Assembly (NCBI GenBank): GCA_039602395.1
Contig: JBCNJP010000023.1
Coordinates: 24,292,963-24,356,962 of the forward strand
Direction of reading: 5' to 3'
DNA: 64,000 nt
Source: Deinandra increscens subsp. villosa
Taxonomy: Eukaryota > Streptophyta > Magnoliopsida > Asterales > Asteraceae
Part shown: positions 1-12,005 of the stretch, piece by piece
Layout of the letters: the number at the start of each line of letters is the position of its first letter
Position numbering within the stretch: the first letter of the stretch is position 1
Made by a program: the position numbers and the translations under genes
The notes under the pieces: model-generated
Told to the model about the DNA's origin: nothing
What the model saw: the letters and a program-made list of their open reading frames with translations, nothing else
Database searches by the model: none

Positions 1-354
1 GTTCATCCGGTTCTATTACTGAATAACTCTTTATAATCCTGAAGAACTCTAGTTCATCAACTTCTCTTAATCCTCATGAACTCAGTGGGTAATTTTGACT
101 TTCTTCTTTTAATTTTGACTTGTTAATTTGATTGCAGAAAATCAAAACATTCAACAGATATGCAAAGAGAATGAGAGGAGAACCAAACCAAGGAAGACAT
201 GTTGTTCGTTACGTTCGAACTCTACTTACATGAAACCGGAGAAGATTTCAAGCTTCTACTGGTGTGGGAAATGATTAACCTCTTTAGGGTTCCGGATTAA
301 AGAGTAATTGTAATGAATTGATTTTTAAGATCGTGTGAAAGTATCTTAAACGGG

Positions 355-537
355 TTGGTCCTCCTCAACCAACTACTTACAGAGCCACCAAGTCTATCAA
401 GATACCAGATGGCAACTTTTCTAGTGGAAGAGATACACGTCTCCAATGCCAGGCTTCAAATGTTGGTTCAACAGAGGCAAGAAGCTATGAGTAGGCATTT
501 GGAGTTGATGGAGGAGATGGAATCTAGGTTCCCGTGA
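355..537 (+). CDS. Small hypothetical ORF, possible last exon of a decayed element gene
   Basis: A 60-codon open frame rich in Glu, Gln, Met and Leu. Its C-terminal half (residues about 20-58) has the heptad-like look of an amphipathic helix, with the segment MSRHLELMEEMESRFP. I do not recognise the family. The DNA just upstream contains an AG after a T-rich stretch near 136 and lines resembling the GTTCATCCGG repeats found inside a CACTA-gene intron at 17200-17600, so it may be the end of a transposon-associated gene that starts outside the window. It could equally be a chance ORF. Confidence 0.2.
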   Translation: MVLLNQLLTEPPSLSRYQMATFLVEEIHVSNARLQMLVQQRQEAMSRHLELMEEMESRFP

Positions 538-540
538 ACC

Positions 541-1025
541 TCAACCCGCAACTGCTCTGTCTTTTGTTTTTTTAGGAATGAACATGTAAATTAGAAAATA
601 ATTTTGTGTATGGAATTGGAATCAGTAGTATGAAATCCACTCTTTGTTATATACTTGTTTGTCTATTTTTGTTTATGAAATAAATCTGTTAAACAAAAAA
701 CCCTAATCCTCGAAAACAGAGACGATCAAAAATTGCAATCCGATCAACAACTGATGCATAATTTTAGGTAAAAAAGGTAATCTGTTCACACAGTATCCAT
801 TCCATTAAAAAAACACCAATCCTCGAAAACAGAGACGATCAACAATTGTAATCCGATCAACAACTGATGCATAATTTTAGGTAAAAAATGTAATTTGTTC
901 GCACAATCTCCATTTTGTTAAAAAAAAACCCCTAAACACAAAAAATAGAACGGATCTACAAAAACCTTAAATTTTTGGGAATTATAATTCTAAATAAATT
1001 ATATCTTAAAGAATTAAGATAAAAA
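541..1025. other. AT-rich non-coding stretch with a two-copy 113-bp duplication
   Basis: No gene is visible. Two copies of a 113-bp unit lie head to tail at roughly 700-925, recognisable by cctcgaaaacagagacgatc and ctgatgcataattttagg, separated by A-runs. The copies differ by several substitutions and small indels. Confidence 0.55.
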
Positions 1026-2750
1026 TTAAATAATGGGTCAATTTGGGGTCAAATGGGTCAATTTGATGTGTTTAGGACCAATGATGACCCAATATGGTGT
1101 GTATATAACTAATAAGCATGTTTAAGACCAATGGTGACCCAATAAGGTGTGTATGTAACCAATAAGTTGTATTTAGGACCAATGATGGCCCAATAAGGTG
1201 TGTTTAGGGGCAACGACGGTCTGTTCGGACCAATGAGTCCCAATAAGGTGTGTATCTAACCAATAAGTTGTGTTTAGGACCAATGAGTCCCAATAAGATG
1301 TGTTTAGGGGAAACGAGGGTCAGTTGGGACCAATGAGTCCCAATAAAGTGTGTATGTAACCAATAAGCATGTTTAGGACCAATGATGGCCCAATAAGGTG
1401 TGTATGTAACCAATAAGTTGTGTTTCGAATCAATGAGTCCCAATAAGGTGTGTTTAGGGGAAACGAGGGTCAGTTGGGACCAATGAGTCCCAATAAGGTG
1501 TGTATGTAACCAATAAGTTGTGTTTAGCACCAATGAGTCCCAATAAGGTGTGTTTAGGGGAAATGAGGGTCAGTTGGGACCAATGAGTCACAATAAGGTG
1601 TGTATGTAACCAATAAGCATGTTTAGGACCAATGATGGCCCAATAAGGCGTGTATCTAACCATTAAGTTGTGTTTAGAACCAATGAGTCCCAATAAGGTG
1701 TGTTTAGGGAAAACGAGGGTCAGTTGGGACCAATGAGTCCCAATAAGGTGTGTATGTAACCAATAAGTTGTGTTTAGGACCAATGAGTCCCAATAAGGTG
1801 TATTTAGGGGAAACGAGAGTCAGTTGGGACCAATGAGTCCCAATAAGGTGTGTATGTAACCAATAAGCATATTTAGGACCAATAATGGCCCAATAAGGTG
1901 TGTATGTAACCAATAAGTTGTGTTTAGGACCAATGAGTCCCAATAAGATGTGTTTATGGGAAACGAGGGTCAGTTGGGACCAATGAGTTCCAATAAGGTG
2001 TGTATGTAACCAATAAGCATGTTTAGGACCAATGATGGCCCAATAAGGTGTGTATGTAACCAATAAGTTGTGTTTAGGACTAATGAGTCCCAATAAGATG
2101 TGTTTAGGGGAAACGAGGGTCAGTTGGGACCAATGAGTCCCACTAAGGTGTGTATGTAACCAATAAGCATCTTTAGGACCAATGATGGCCCAATAAGGTG
2201 TGTATGTATCCAATAAGTTGTGTTTAGGACCAATGAGTCCCAATAAGGTGTGTTTAGGGGAAACGAGGGTCAGTTGGGACCAATGAGTCCCAATAAGGTG
2301 TGTATGTAACCATTAAGCATGTTTAGGACCAATGATGGCCCAATAAGGTGTGTATGTAACCAATAAGTTGTGTTTAGGACCAATGAGTCCCAATAAGGTA
2401 TGTTTAGGGGAAAGAGGGTCAGTTGGGACCAATGAGTCCCAATAAGGTGTGTATGTAACCAATAAGCATGTTTAGGACCAATGATGGCCCAATAAGGTGT
2501 TTATGTAACCAATAAGTTGTGTTTAGGACCAATAAGTCCCAATAAGGTGTGTTTAGAGGAAACGAGGGTCAGTTGGAACCAATGAGTCCCAATAAGGTGT
2601 GTATGTAACCAATAAGCATGTTTAGGACCAATGAGTCCCAATAAGGTGTGTATGTAACCAATAAGTTGTGTTTAGGACCAATGATGGCCCAATAAGGTGT
2701 GTTTAGGGGAAACAAGGGTTAGTTGGGACCAATGAGTCCCAATAAGGTGT
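1026..2750. repeat. Satellite array: 50-bp monomer in 150-bp higher-order units
   Basis: The array is built from a monomer of exactly 50 bp whose landmarks are caataaggtg and caatgagtcc. Monomers of three subtypes alternate, so the subtype marker cagttgggac recurs at 1321, 1471, 1571, 1721, 1821, 1971, 2121, 2271, 2420 and 2570. Spacing is 150 bp, with two 100-bp intervals where one monomer is missing. Each monomer is itself made of two related 20-bp pieces plus a 10-bp piece. Because 150 is divisible by three, long minus-strand ORFs of up to 179 codons with a 50-residue period arise here; they are by-products and not genes. Confidence 0.93.
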
Positions 2751-2833
2751 GATTAATTTTCTTTTTTCTCATTATACAGAAAATTTCACATGTGAACACA
2801 TATGAAAAATAGCTATATCACATGCGAAAGTGT

Positions 2834-2851
2834 CTACGATGAATCTCACCC

Positions 2852-2903
<52 letters not shown>

Positions 2904-3012
2904 AAACCGATAATGTATATATTACAACAAATTGAAAGATATATATATAAACTTGTGGCTCAAATTAGTTCTTTTTAGTTCCCAAATCAAATTGGTTCTC
3001 AAATGATCCTCT
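2834..3012. mobile_element. TA-microsatellite-embedded short element
   Basis: A unique segment bordered on both sides by (TA)n and ending ctctccctatata. Its inner text (cttgtggctcaaa, ggttctcaaatga) resembles the element at 19332-19496, which ends taaccctatata. It probably belongs to a small non-autonomous family that targets TA tracts. No coding capacity. Confidence 0.45.
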
Positions 3013-3029
3013 CCCTATATATATATATA

Positions 3030-3583
3030 TATAGATGTGAGTTATTTTACATCCACCAAAAACTCTACATCCACTACATCCACCCTCTTTTTCACAAAAA
3101 AAAAACACCAAAAAACACTTTTTAACAATTTTTTTTTGAAAACACTACACCTCTAATCGCTATGTTAGCTTTCTAGAACACTTTTTTTTTAAAAAATATT
3201 TGTGGTGTTTTTTTTTTGGTGTTTTTTTTCGTTTTATTTAAAAAAAAACACCAAAAAGACACTTTTTTTAATTATAATTTTTTTCCCTAAAAACACCATT
3301 CTTCTAGACGCACCAAAACACACATTTTTTTGAAAAAAAAACTTTTTGTTTTTTTTTTAATTTTTAAAATTTTTTTGTATTTTTTGGCGGTTTTTTTTTT
3401 GAAAAAATAATAAAAACGCCATAAAAATTTAAAAAAAAAGTGTTCCAGAAAGAATATATAGCGATTTGACATATGATGTTTTTTAAATTTTTTTTAAAAG
3501 AAAGTGTTTTTTTGGTGTTTTTTTTTTAAAAATAGGGAGTGGATGTAGAGGATGTAGGGAATTTGATGGATGTATTCTACCCC

Positions 3584-3590
<7 letters not shown>
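3030..3590. mobile_element. Foldback MITE inserted in a TA tract
   Basis: The left end reads gatgtgagttattttacatc followed by ctacatccactacatccacc. The right end is an imperfect inverted copy: ggatgtagaggatgtaggg, then ggatgtattctacccca. Both ends abut (TA)n. The interior is A- and T-homopolymer-rich and non-coding, with several ttttttggtgttttt segments in both orientations. Terminal inverted repeats plus TA-tract flanks fit a MITE of the type that inserts into TA microsatellites. Confidence 0.6.
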
Positions 3591-3646
<56 letters not shown>

Positions 3647-3650
3647 TGTG
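3586..3650. repeat. Compound (TA)n(TG)n microsatellite
   Basis: About 14 TA units followed directly by about 17 TG units. It forms the right border of the preceding foldback element. Confidence 0.95.
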
Positions 3651-4203
3651 GTGTGTCTTTAGTACTTGACATCTTTTTTCCACGTTAAGTATACAAATTC
3701 ATTAGGATACAATTATCATTAAATTTATTGCTTAATATTCCATTTTACATCTAAAGATCATTTTAAAGTTATGTTTAAAATACTATTATATCTATGTCTG
3801 GAATTAATTGAGTTTATATTAAATCCGATAATTAAATGTTATCACGTCCTTATTTGGTGAGATGTTTTCACCCGAATCGATCATATTAATCCCCAAATTA
3901 CTTCCCACCATTTTTCAAATTTCTTCAAAATTCATTGATCAGTTCCTATTCCCTCTCACCAAAATTTTATCACCAAAACGATTCATCACTCTCTTCTTCC
4001 CTATCACTAAAAATTCCTCTACAGGATTCATCAAACTATCATCTTTAGGAAATCACTACCTAATTCAATTCCCGTTAGTATTAATTTCACTTTCATATTC
4101 AGGAGATCATTTGTTTCATCTCAATTACTTCATCTAATTAATTATTCCATCGCATATATTTCTTTCTCTATTTATTTCATTTCAGGATTCATCTCACTTT
4201 ACA
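3651..4203. other. Non-coding DNA upstream of the CACTA accessory gene
   Basis: AT-rich. An open frame of 91 codons at 3862-4137 is Ser/Ile/Phe-rich low complexity with no recognisable domain, and is more likely leader or promoter sequence of the gene whose ATG is at 4204. No transposon terminus was seen here. Confidence 0.35.
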
Positions 4204-4394
4204 ATGGATCATGAAGCAGGTGAAACATTGAAGGATCTTTATAATGACCATACATATAACAGTGAAGGTGAATAAAATGATGATTCTTCTTCACAACAGA
4301 GTGAAGAAGATGAAATGGATAACAATGATGATCATTATTCACAACATAGTGAAGACGATGAAATGGATAACAATGATGGCCACGTCGACAATGA
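4204..4394 (+). pseudogene. CACTA accessory gene, first-exon 5' part (split by gypsy insertion)
   Basis: The frame starts at an ATG (MDHEAGETLKDLYND) and after 23 codons meets TAA. It then continues in the same frame as an acidic Asp/Glu/Asn/Ser-rich stretch with two copies of an EDEMDNND-like motif. The frame is interrupted at 4394 by the LTR retrotransposon and resumes at 15481 after the duplicated AATGA, where the same NDxxVDND-type repeats continue. Acidic N-termini of this kind are common in the second gene of plant CACTA elements. The in-frame stop and the insertion show that it is dead. Confidence 0.6.
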
Positions 4395-7148
4395 TGTCAC
4401 ACCCCAACCGAAGATGGAAATGTCGGGGCATGATGATTGTCCAGATACTCATGACAACTAATTAAAGTTGATATATATTTAACATGCCTTTTTATTTCAT
4501 TTATTGGAATATTTTACAAGCAGGAAACAGACAAAACATAAGAACGTAAGTACTGTAATTAAACATTATTTAACTAGGTCCAGCATCCTATAGTGATCAC
4601 ATACTGGCTCAAACACGATTACCTGCAACATGTATAAGATAAAGTGTCAACTACAAAAGTAGTTGGTGAGTAAACATAGGTTTAATACATAATATCAATA
4701 TAAAGCATGTGATCGATGTGTTAGGTGAAAGTTCATAGAATATGATAAACAATTATGGTAATAGTGTAAACAACCGCGTATCAAACCATTGACAATTAGG
4801 CTTCCAATCACTTGATGCATCTAGGCAGGCCAAGTGGGTTGTCAAACCAATAGATCTATTATTGTTAGCCGAGCTCGGTATGTTAATGAGTACGCATGCT
4901 AGTGTAATAGAATACAACAAAAACAATGGTTCAAACAAGTTTAACACATCAAGAACACACATAACGAGCATAGGATTCACATTTTGTTTTAGAGAAGTAA
5001 ATATAGAGTTTAGAATTTGAGATAGAGATACATGTTACACCCCAAAGTATTAAAAGAGAAGGGGCTATGAATACTCACTTGATAAGGAGATAGGATGTAA
5101 AAGATATCGTCGATTTGTGAAAGGTAAGTAACTCAGAGGTTATCCTAGAGAATAAAATAGGGAATATGAATATAGGAAATCAAAATGAACCAAGTTCTAA
5201 GTATTCGATAAGTGCTATATTTGATTAGGTCAAAATTACCATTTTACCCCTTTTTTTAGGTAAATTAGGGTTTTAGTATTTTTTTAGTATTTTCATTTAT
5301 TTAACACTTTTGGACTTATATATACTTATTATATATATAAATATGTTCTAAGACCAAAAATCAAGTCCTAATACTTTCTGGTTTATTTACCATTAGATAA
5401 TCATATTCAAAACCCTAATTTTGGTAGAATAATTAAATAATTACCAAAACTCACTAGATTTTGGAATAAACTAAGGGTGTTACTCATAATATGATATCAT
5501 GATATTCTTGAAAATATAATATCTTAATTTAGTGTCGTTTATCCAGTTTTGACAAACAATGACTTGAAAACCCTAATTTAAGCATAAATATTAAATAAAT
5601 ATCAAAACAATTCATAAAATTAGAAAAACTTAGGGATTTATTCATTATGATATATTATAATATTCCTCAAAATAGTAAACCTTAATTCAATACCTTTTAC
5701 TCGATTTGGGCAGAACAACGACCCGAAAACCCTAATTTTGGCATATTTTTATATAAAATACCAAATGATTAGATATCTTGAAATTGACTTAGGGGTTCTT
5801 TAATATATGTTAAAACATAATAACTCTAAAAAATTCAGACCCTAATACCTTCCCAATTGCCCAAAATTAAAGATTTATCTCAAGAACCCTAATTTTGACA
5901 CGAATTTAGAAAGCATACTTAGAATTCGAATTTGACAAAACTGAGAGAGGTTTTTGTTAATCATACCTAGAGAACCTTGACTGCTGAATTTCAGCTCAAA
6001 ACTCCAAACGAGCAGCTCGTAATAAGCAAAAGAAGATGTCGGCCAGAATGGGTGTTCTTGAGGTGGTTTTTGAGTGAATTGGTGAGTTTGAGAGGAGATC
6101 TGATCGTGCTTTTATAGTGTTTAGGAGCCCCTAAGGGTCCTCCAGGTGTCCCAAGTGATTAGGCAAGCCAGATCGAAGTTTATCATGATCAAACGTAGCC
6201 TCCAAGATTGAAACTCGTAGCTAAAAACTAGCTGATGTGTTTCTGTTGACCAAGTCAACGCGTGTCGCGAGAGAGGGAGGCCTGGCCTTCGCGGCCCGTG
6301 AGCTAGTTTGACAATTTGACAGTTCTGGTCCCTGAGGTTTATTAATTGCATTTTGACCCCCAAACCTCTACGGAACTGTTATTTTATGTACTAAAACATT
6401 ATAAAATATATTTATAAAATGTTCTAAGGCTCGGGACATGCTCGATGATATACCGACACGTGCGTTTTATAACTTTCAGTAATTTACACTTTTAGTCCCT
6501 TAACTTTTGTTTTATGTGTTTTTCCTTTGTATTCTTCGATGTAATTAATGTTTTAAGTTTAACATGATATTATAATACTTTCTTAAGATTTATAAGGCTC
6601 GGGATACGTCTAACGAGGTATAAAATATATAATTTATATATATTTATTTATATATTATTTGTTAAAAATTAAGATAAATCACAAAAATTCATTAAAATTA
6701 ATCATAATTCACCATATTGATTTGTGATATAGAATTCATTAAATATAATGTTATGGAATAATAGAATGAGAATTTTGGAATGTACGAACACCCGGTTAAT
6801 ACCGAAATCGCATGAAAACTCATATTTTTGCTATTTTTGTTTTAAACCGCGAACTTTTATGAAACCCTATATATATTTACTTACGTGTATGACTAGTATT
6901 ACCCACAAGTATTATATATATATGGAATGCTAAAGTTTTTCGGTTTTGCATGAATAACGAAAACGATCGAGTTATGGATCCGATTCGAGATAAATTGAAA
7001 CATCGAATGTTATGAATATTGTAATTAAAGGATTAAATCATGAAACACATGAAATAACTATATAAAATATGCAATGATTCTTTATTGATTATCAATCATG
7101 ATAGGAAACGGGTCGGGTATTTACAAATGGATTAACCGAAGTGTTACA
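4395..7148 (-). repeat. 3' LTR of the gypsy element (full-length, 2754 bp)
   Basis: Bounded by TGTAACACTT at 7148 (element sense) and ...TGACA at 4395. Compared with the partner LTR it keeps an extra 1.27 kb (about 5006-6278). Elsewhere the two copies are closely similar, with scattered substitutions concentrated in the last 60 bp near 4395. Small ORFs in it are not genes. Confidence 0.9.
5235..5935. repeat. Degenerate tandem repeat of about 160 bp inside the long LTR
   Basis: Four loosely conserved units are marked by accctaatttt-type cores at about 5404, 5569, 5728 and 5885, each followed by AAATAATTACCAAAA-like text and a cttagggrtt-like block. They lie wholly in the segment that the other LTR lacks. 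Confidence 0.6.
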
Positions 7149-7164
7149 GTCTCCCCTACTTTAA
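7149..7164 (-). promoter_or_regulatory. Polypurine tract of the gypsy element
   Basis: In element sense, aaagtaggggagac lies directly before the LTR start TGTAACACTT. This is the expected position and composition of the plus-strand DNA primer. Confidence 0.85.
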
Positions 7165-7181
7165 GAAATTTCGTCCCGAAA

Positions 7182-8774
7182 TTAAATTCGAAAAGACTGT
7201 CTGAACAAATGAGGATATTTTGTCTTCATTTGGTCTTCACGTTCCCAGGTAAACTCTGGTCCACGTTTAGACTCCCAACGAACCTTGATAATCGGTATGC
7301 GACTACGTTTGAGTTATTTGACTTCGCGATCCATGATTTCTACGGGTTTTTCGATGAATTGCATGGTTTCGTCAACACGAATGTCATCAAGAGGAACATG
7401 AAGATTTTCTTCAGCTAGACACTTGCGAAGATTTGACTCATGAAACGTAGGATGGACATTGGCTAACTCTGGAGGTAGTTCGAATCGATAGGCTACTTTA
7501 CCGACTTTTTCGAGGATTTTGAATGGGCCTACATAACGAGGTGCTAGTTTCCCTTTCTTACAAAATCGAATGATTCCTTTCCAAGGGGATACCTTGAGAA
7601 GGACTAAATTGCCGATTTTGAATTCAAGGGGTTTTCGTCGTTTATCAGCATAGCTTTTCTGACGACTTCTAGCAGCGAGTAAGTTGTCACGAACCTGAGA
7701 AATTCTGTCGGTCATTTCTTGTATTAGTTCGGGACCAGTGATTTGAGCTTCACCAATTTCGTTCCAGCATACAGGTGACCGACATTTTCTACCATAAAGT
7801 GCTTCAATTGGTGCCATACCGATGCTCGAGTGATAACTATTGTTATATGAAAACTCGGCTAATGGTGAATGGGAATCCCAATTTCCACCAAAATCAATGA
7901 CACAAGCGCGAAGCATATCCTCTAGAGTTTGGATTGTGCGTTCAGTCTGGCCATCAGTTTGTGGATGATAGGCACTGCTGAGATCCAAACGAGTTCCCAA
8001 GGTAGATTGAAGAGATTGCCAAAAATGAGAGATAAAACGACCGTCTTGATCCGATATGATGCTTAAAGGAGTGCCGTGACAACAAACGATCTGTTTGACG
8101 TAAATACGGGCTAGTTTCTCAACTCCATCGTTTTCACAAATAGGGAGAAAGTGAGCAAATTTGGTTAAACGGTCGACAATGACCCAAATGCTATCATGAC
8201 CACTAGAAGTACGCGGGAGTTTAGTGATGAAATCCATTGAGATGTTTTCCCATTTCCAGACAGGTAGTTCTGGTTGTTCGAGTAAACCAAACGTTCTTTG
8301 GTGCTCGGCCTTGATTTTTGAGCAAGTAAGACATTTAGCCATAAAGAGCGCGATGTCTTTCTTCATTTCAGGCCACCAATAATGAGTTCGAAGATCCTGA
8401 TACATTTTATCTGCACCGGGATGAATGGAGTAACGAGATTTGTGAGTCTCGTTCATGATGGAGGTACGAAGATCGTCTCGGTTAGGAATCCAGAGACGAT
8501 TCATGAAATAAAGGAGACCATTAGATTTAGTTTCTAGTTGAAGTTCAGCACTGCAAGACATTTCTTCATACATGTTACCTTCTGTAACTGATATGTGTTG
8601 AGCCTCAAAAATACGGGTTTGAAGATCAGATAACGGATAAGTGGTTTGAAAAAGAATTGGTTTGAGGTGTTCCTTACGACTAAGTGCGTCGGCCACAACA
8701 TTTGCCTTACCTGGGTGGTAGAGAATATTGCAGTCATAGTCGTTCAGAAGTTCAACCCAACGACGTTGGCGCAT
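7182..8774 (-). pseudogene. Gypsy integrase with chromodomain-like C-terminus
   Basis: Begins in the end of RNase H (HPGKANVVADALSR) and continues through integrase. The HHCC zinc module is visible (HPGADK, THYWWP, CLTC). The catalytic core has Asp in MDFITKLP, Asp in ISDQDGRF and Glu in TIQTLEDMLR. A GPF module follows (RYVGPFKILEKVG). After residue 486 there is one in-frame TAA (7314-7316) where CAA is expected; the frame then runs on for 43 codons to the true TAA at 7182-7184. The tail (IIKVRWESKRGPEFTWERE) is of the chromodomain-like type that guides chromovirus integration to heterochromatin in the nucleus. Only the stop separates it from an intact module. Confidence 0.9.
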
Positions 8775-10420
8775 GTTGAGTTCCTTTTGATTGAAAATGT
8801 GTTGGAGGCTTTTGTGATCAGTGTAGATTATGCATTTGGTTCCATAAAGGTAGTGTCTAAAATTTTCAAGGAAAATATAACCGCACCAAGTTCAAGATCA
8901 TGCGTTGTATAATTCTTTTCATAAATTTTGAGTTGCCTTAACGCGTATGCGATCACTTTTCCTCGTTACATGTGAACGCAACCGAGGCCTAGATTTGAGG
9001 CATCGCAGTAAACGACAAAGTCGTTGTTTCCGTCAGGAAGAGTTAAAATAGGAGCGTTGCATAACTTCTGTTTGAGAGTTTGAAATGCTTCTTCTTGAGC
9101 AGGACCCCACCCAAATGATCTGTGTTTTTGTGTTAAGGCAGTGAGTGGTACTGCGATTTTGGAAAAGTTTGAAATGAAATGTCGGTAATAACCTGCTAGT
9201 CCGAGGAACGAACGGATTTCAGTAGGGGTACTTGGGGTACTCCAACTTTTTATGGCTTGGATCTTGGCAGGATCAACATGAATACCCTTGTCATTGACAA
9301 TGTGTCCTAAAAATTGAATTTCCTTAAGCCAAAATTCACATTTAGAGAATTTGGCGTAAAGTTGTTCTTTCTTCAGAAGTTCCAAAATTTGACGTAGGTG
9401 AGTTTCGTGTTCAGACCTTGATTTAGAGTAAATGAAGATATCGTCAATAAAGACGATGACGAATTTGTCAAGATAGGGTTTACAAACACGATTCATGAGA
9501 TCCATGAATACTGCAAGTGCGTTTGTCAACCCAAATGGCATAACAGTGAATTCAAAATGACCATAACGAGTACGGAAAGCAGTTTTATGAACATCCTCCT
9601 CTGAAACACGAAGTTGATGATAACCAGAACGAAGATCGATTTTTGAAAAATAATTGGATCCTTGGAGTTGGTAAAAAAGGTCATCGATTCGAGGTAATGG
9701 GTAACGATTCTTAACGGTAAGTGTATTAGGTTCACGATAATCGATTCACATTCGGAATGTGCCATCCTTCTTTTTGACAAATAAGACAGGTGCTCCGCAA
9801 GGTGAGGAACTAGGTCGAATGAATCCTTTGTCGGAAAGTTCCTGGAGTTGTTTAGACAACTCCTGCATTTCCGAGGGCGCTAGGCGATAAGGCGACTTCG
9901 CAATGGGAGTAGCACCAGGAATAAGATCTATACGAAAATCGACTTGCCGAACGGGAGGTAGACCATTTATGTCTTCAGGAAACACTTCAGGAAAATCTCG
10001 GACAATTGGAATGTCTTCGATTTTATTTTCTTCCTTCCGAACTTCCATGATGTGGGCCAGAAATGCCACATACTCCTTGCGTAAGTACTTTCGGGCTTTA
10101 GTACAAGACATAAGAATCAACCCGCTTGATGGTTTATCGCCATGAACCACTAGGACTTGATTATCCGGAAGAGGGAGATGGATGATTTTGTCAAAGCAAA
10201 CGAGTTCTGCGTGATGTCTAGATAACCAATCCATGCCAATGATAATATCAAAACTCCCGAGAATCATAGGTATTAGATAGATATAGTAGGTGTGATCTTT
10301 GAACTTTAACGTGCAATTACAGATAATGGAATTAAGAGTGACTGGCTTTCCGTCTGCAACTTCGACCGAAATGGAAGGATTAAGAATAGTACGTGGCATA
10401 GTGATGTGTTGCAAACACAT
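8775..10420 (-). pseudogene. Gypsy protease C-terminus, reverse transcriptase and RNase H
   Basis: The fragment at 10420-9746 holds the protease tail (IGMDWLSRHHA) and the RT N-terminus (LPPVRQVDFRIDLIPG, KGFIRPSSSPCGAPVLFVKKKDG). TGA at 9746-9748 replaces a Cys codon. The frame continues through the RT fingers and palm with MPFGLTNA and a variant catalytic box FIDD in place of YxDD. RNase H begins with YCDASNLGLGC and is broken by TAA near 8966 and by loss of one T near 8868, after which the frame resumes in RDKHS-type text and HPGKANVVADALSR. RT copies the genomic RNA in cytoplasmic particles in intact relatives. This copy cannot make an active enzyme. Confidence 0.88.
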
Positions 10421-12005
10421 CTAATTTCCGGGGTCTTTTCTTATATATTTGAGTCAAATTTGAGTCGGGTTTTGTTTAGTTTTAATTGTTTTTAGTAAAG
10501 TTTGAGTCTTTGAGTCTTGTTTATGTTTTTATGTGTTTTGTATGTATTTAGTCGATTCCCGAGGCCACGATAGGAAAGGAGAAGAAAACAAGGAAAAATA
10601 AAGAAGTGCTGAACAAAAGGGTCCTAGGCGTATCGCCTAGGAAAGACAAGTCCCCAAGGGTTACGCTTAGGGGAGTGTAGGTCAAAAAAGTCAAAGTCAG
10701 TTAAAACCCGACTATTTTGTCGCATTCGGGCCCGGTGCGTATCGCTTACGAGTTGTAGACCTCCAATCCGGAAACTCGGCCAGTTTGATATAAATTCGAC
10801 TTTAGGGTTTCAATTGGAGGGATCACGACTTGCTTTCGATTAGAGGCGACTAGAGGGGCGATTTTTTAAGGCGAAGAAAGTAGAATCAAGAGGAATTCAA
10901 TCAGGATCACTACTCGACGTTCAATTCAATCATCCGGTTTAGTTTTTCTCTTCGATTTCTTGTATTCGTTTAGTTAAAAACCATGTTCTTAGTTAAAGTT
11001 TCTGACTTTGTGATTACTTTCACTTTGATTATGGTGGTTGGCTAAATCTATACCACCACCTGGACCATTGTGATGAACTTTTAGTATTTATGGTCGACTC
11101 TGATTTTTGACAATTTGATTGATGTCTTGGTTCTATTAAATTCCACTATTTTTCATGATTGGATGCGGTTGTGTGTATGAATTAGGGTTTCAATTGATAA
11201 TCTCTATTGCTTAATCTGCGAATGTCTTCCGGTTTGGGTTGGGTAACTAACTGGTTTGTCTTTGTGTTGCTTGTTGGTTTGGTTAGCTAGTTTAGTTGAT
11301 CATAATATAGATTGTTAATTTGACTCCTAAGTTCATATGTGCTGCTTATTTTGAGACTTAAAAGGTAAAGAATTATTGGGTAGTTGGTTTGGTCAATAAC
11401 TTAGGTTAACTTTGTCCCAAAAGGAAAAGCCCTAGGAAATTAGTCAAATTGCTATTTCATGTAAATTGTGATGATTAGTGGTAGCTCCTGCTAGCCTAGG
11501 GTGCCTTAGATTAGATTCGAGAGTGGTTAGGTTTAGCTGAGGTAGGAAGTACCCAAAAGGTGAACTCGGGTTCGGGCGTTAGAAACAAGTACTAGGAAGG
11601 ACTTAAAAGGTGAACTAGGATCCATCAGAATTGTCAAGGTCAGGTTCAGTTATAGGTATTAATAGGGATTCCAGGTCTAGGTGGTGTCTTCTCGCATTTG
11701 ATAGTTTTCTCAAGGGTTGTCTTGCTGTCGAACGGTAGTTGTTAGTTAAATTAGTAAATAAATTTCTAAAATCCAAAAACCCAAATTCAATTCTCAGTAT
11801 TTCCATTTCTTAGGTCTAGGTTAATTCTTGTTTTCGTAGTGTCCTAGATTCGATATCCGGTCTTACCTTAGCTTTACTATAATCCGACAGGTTCACTGCC
11901 TTGGGTTCGGTTCGGTTTTAGGTAGTTTCGGTAAAATTTAGGTGTGTCTAGGTCTAGTTTAGGTCTAGCTTTTAATAGTTATTTTTAGGTACGTTCCGAG
12001 CACAT
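10421..12005. mobile_element. 1585-bp insertion within the gypsy protease gene, probably solo LTR or non-autonomous retroelement
   Basis: The protease frame stops at 12006 and resumes exactly at 10420. The inserted segment is flanked by CACAT on both sides (10416-10420 and 12006-12010), a 5-bp duplication typical of LTR elements. Inner text includes an inverted pair around gcgtatcgcctagg, a TTTAGTTAAAAACCATG stretch and a ggttggctaaatctatacca block reminiscent of Tat/Ogre or Athila LTRs. No coding region longer than about 60 codons is present. The termini (CTAATTTCC and CGAGCACAT) are not clean TG...CA, so its class is uncertain. Confidence 0.65.

Noticed and set aside
1204..2243. Minus-strand ORFs of 109-179 codons with a 50-residue period
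   Set aside because: They arise because the satellite period of 150 bp is a multiple of three. Frames break wherever a monomer is missing, and no start or domain is conserved.
7098..7418. Plus-strand ORF of 106 codons at the gypsy LTR/integrase border
   Set aside because: Antisense to the chromodomain-like tail and PPT of the gypsy element.
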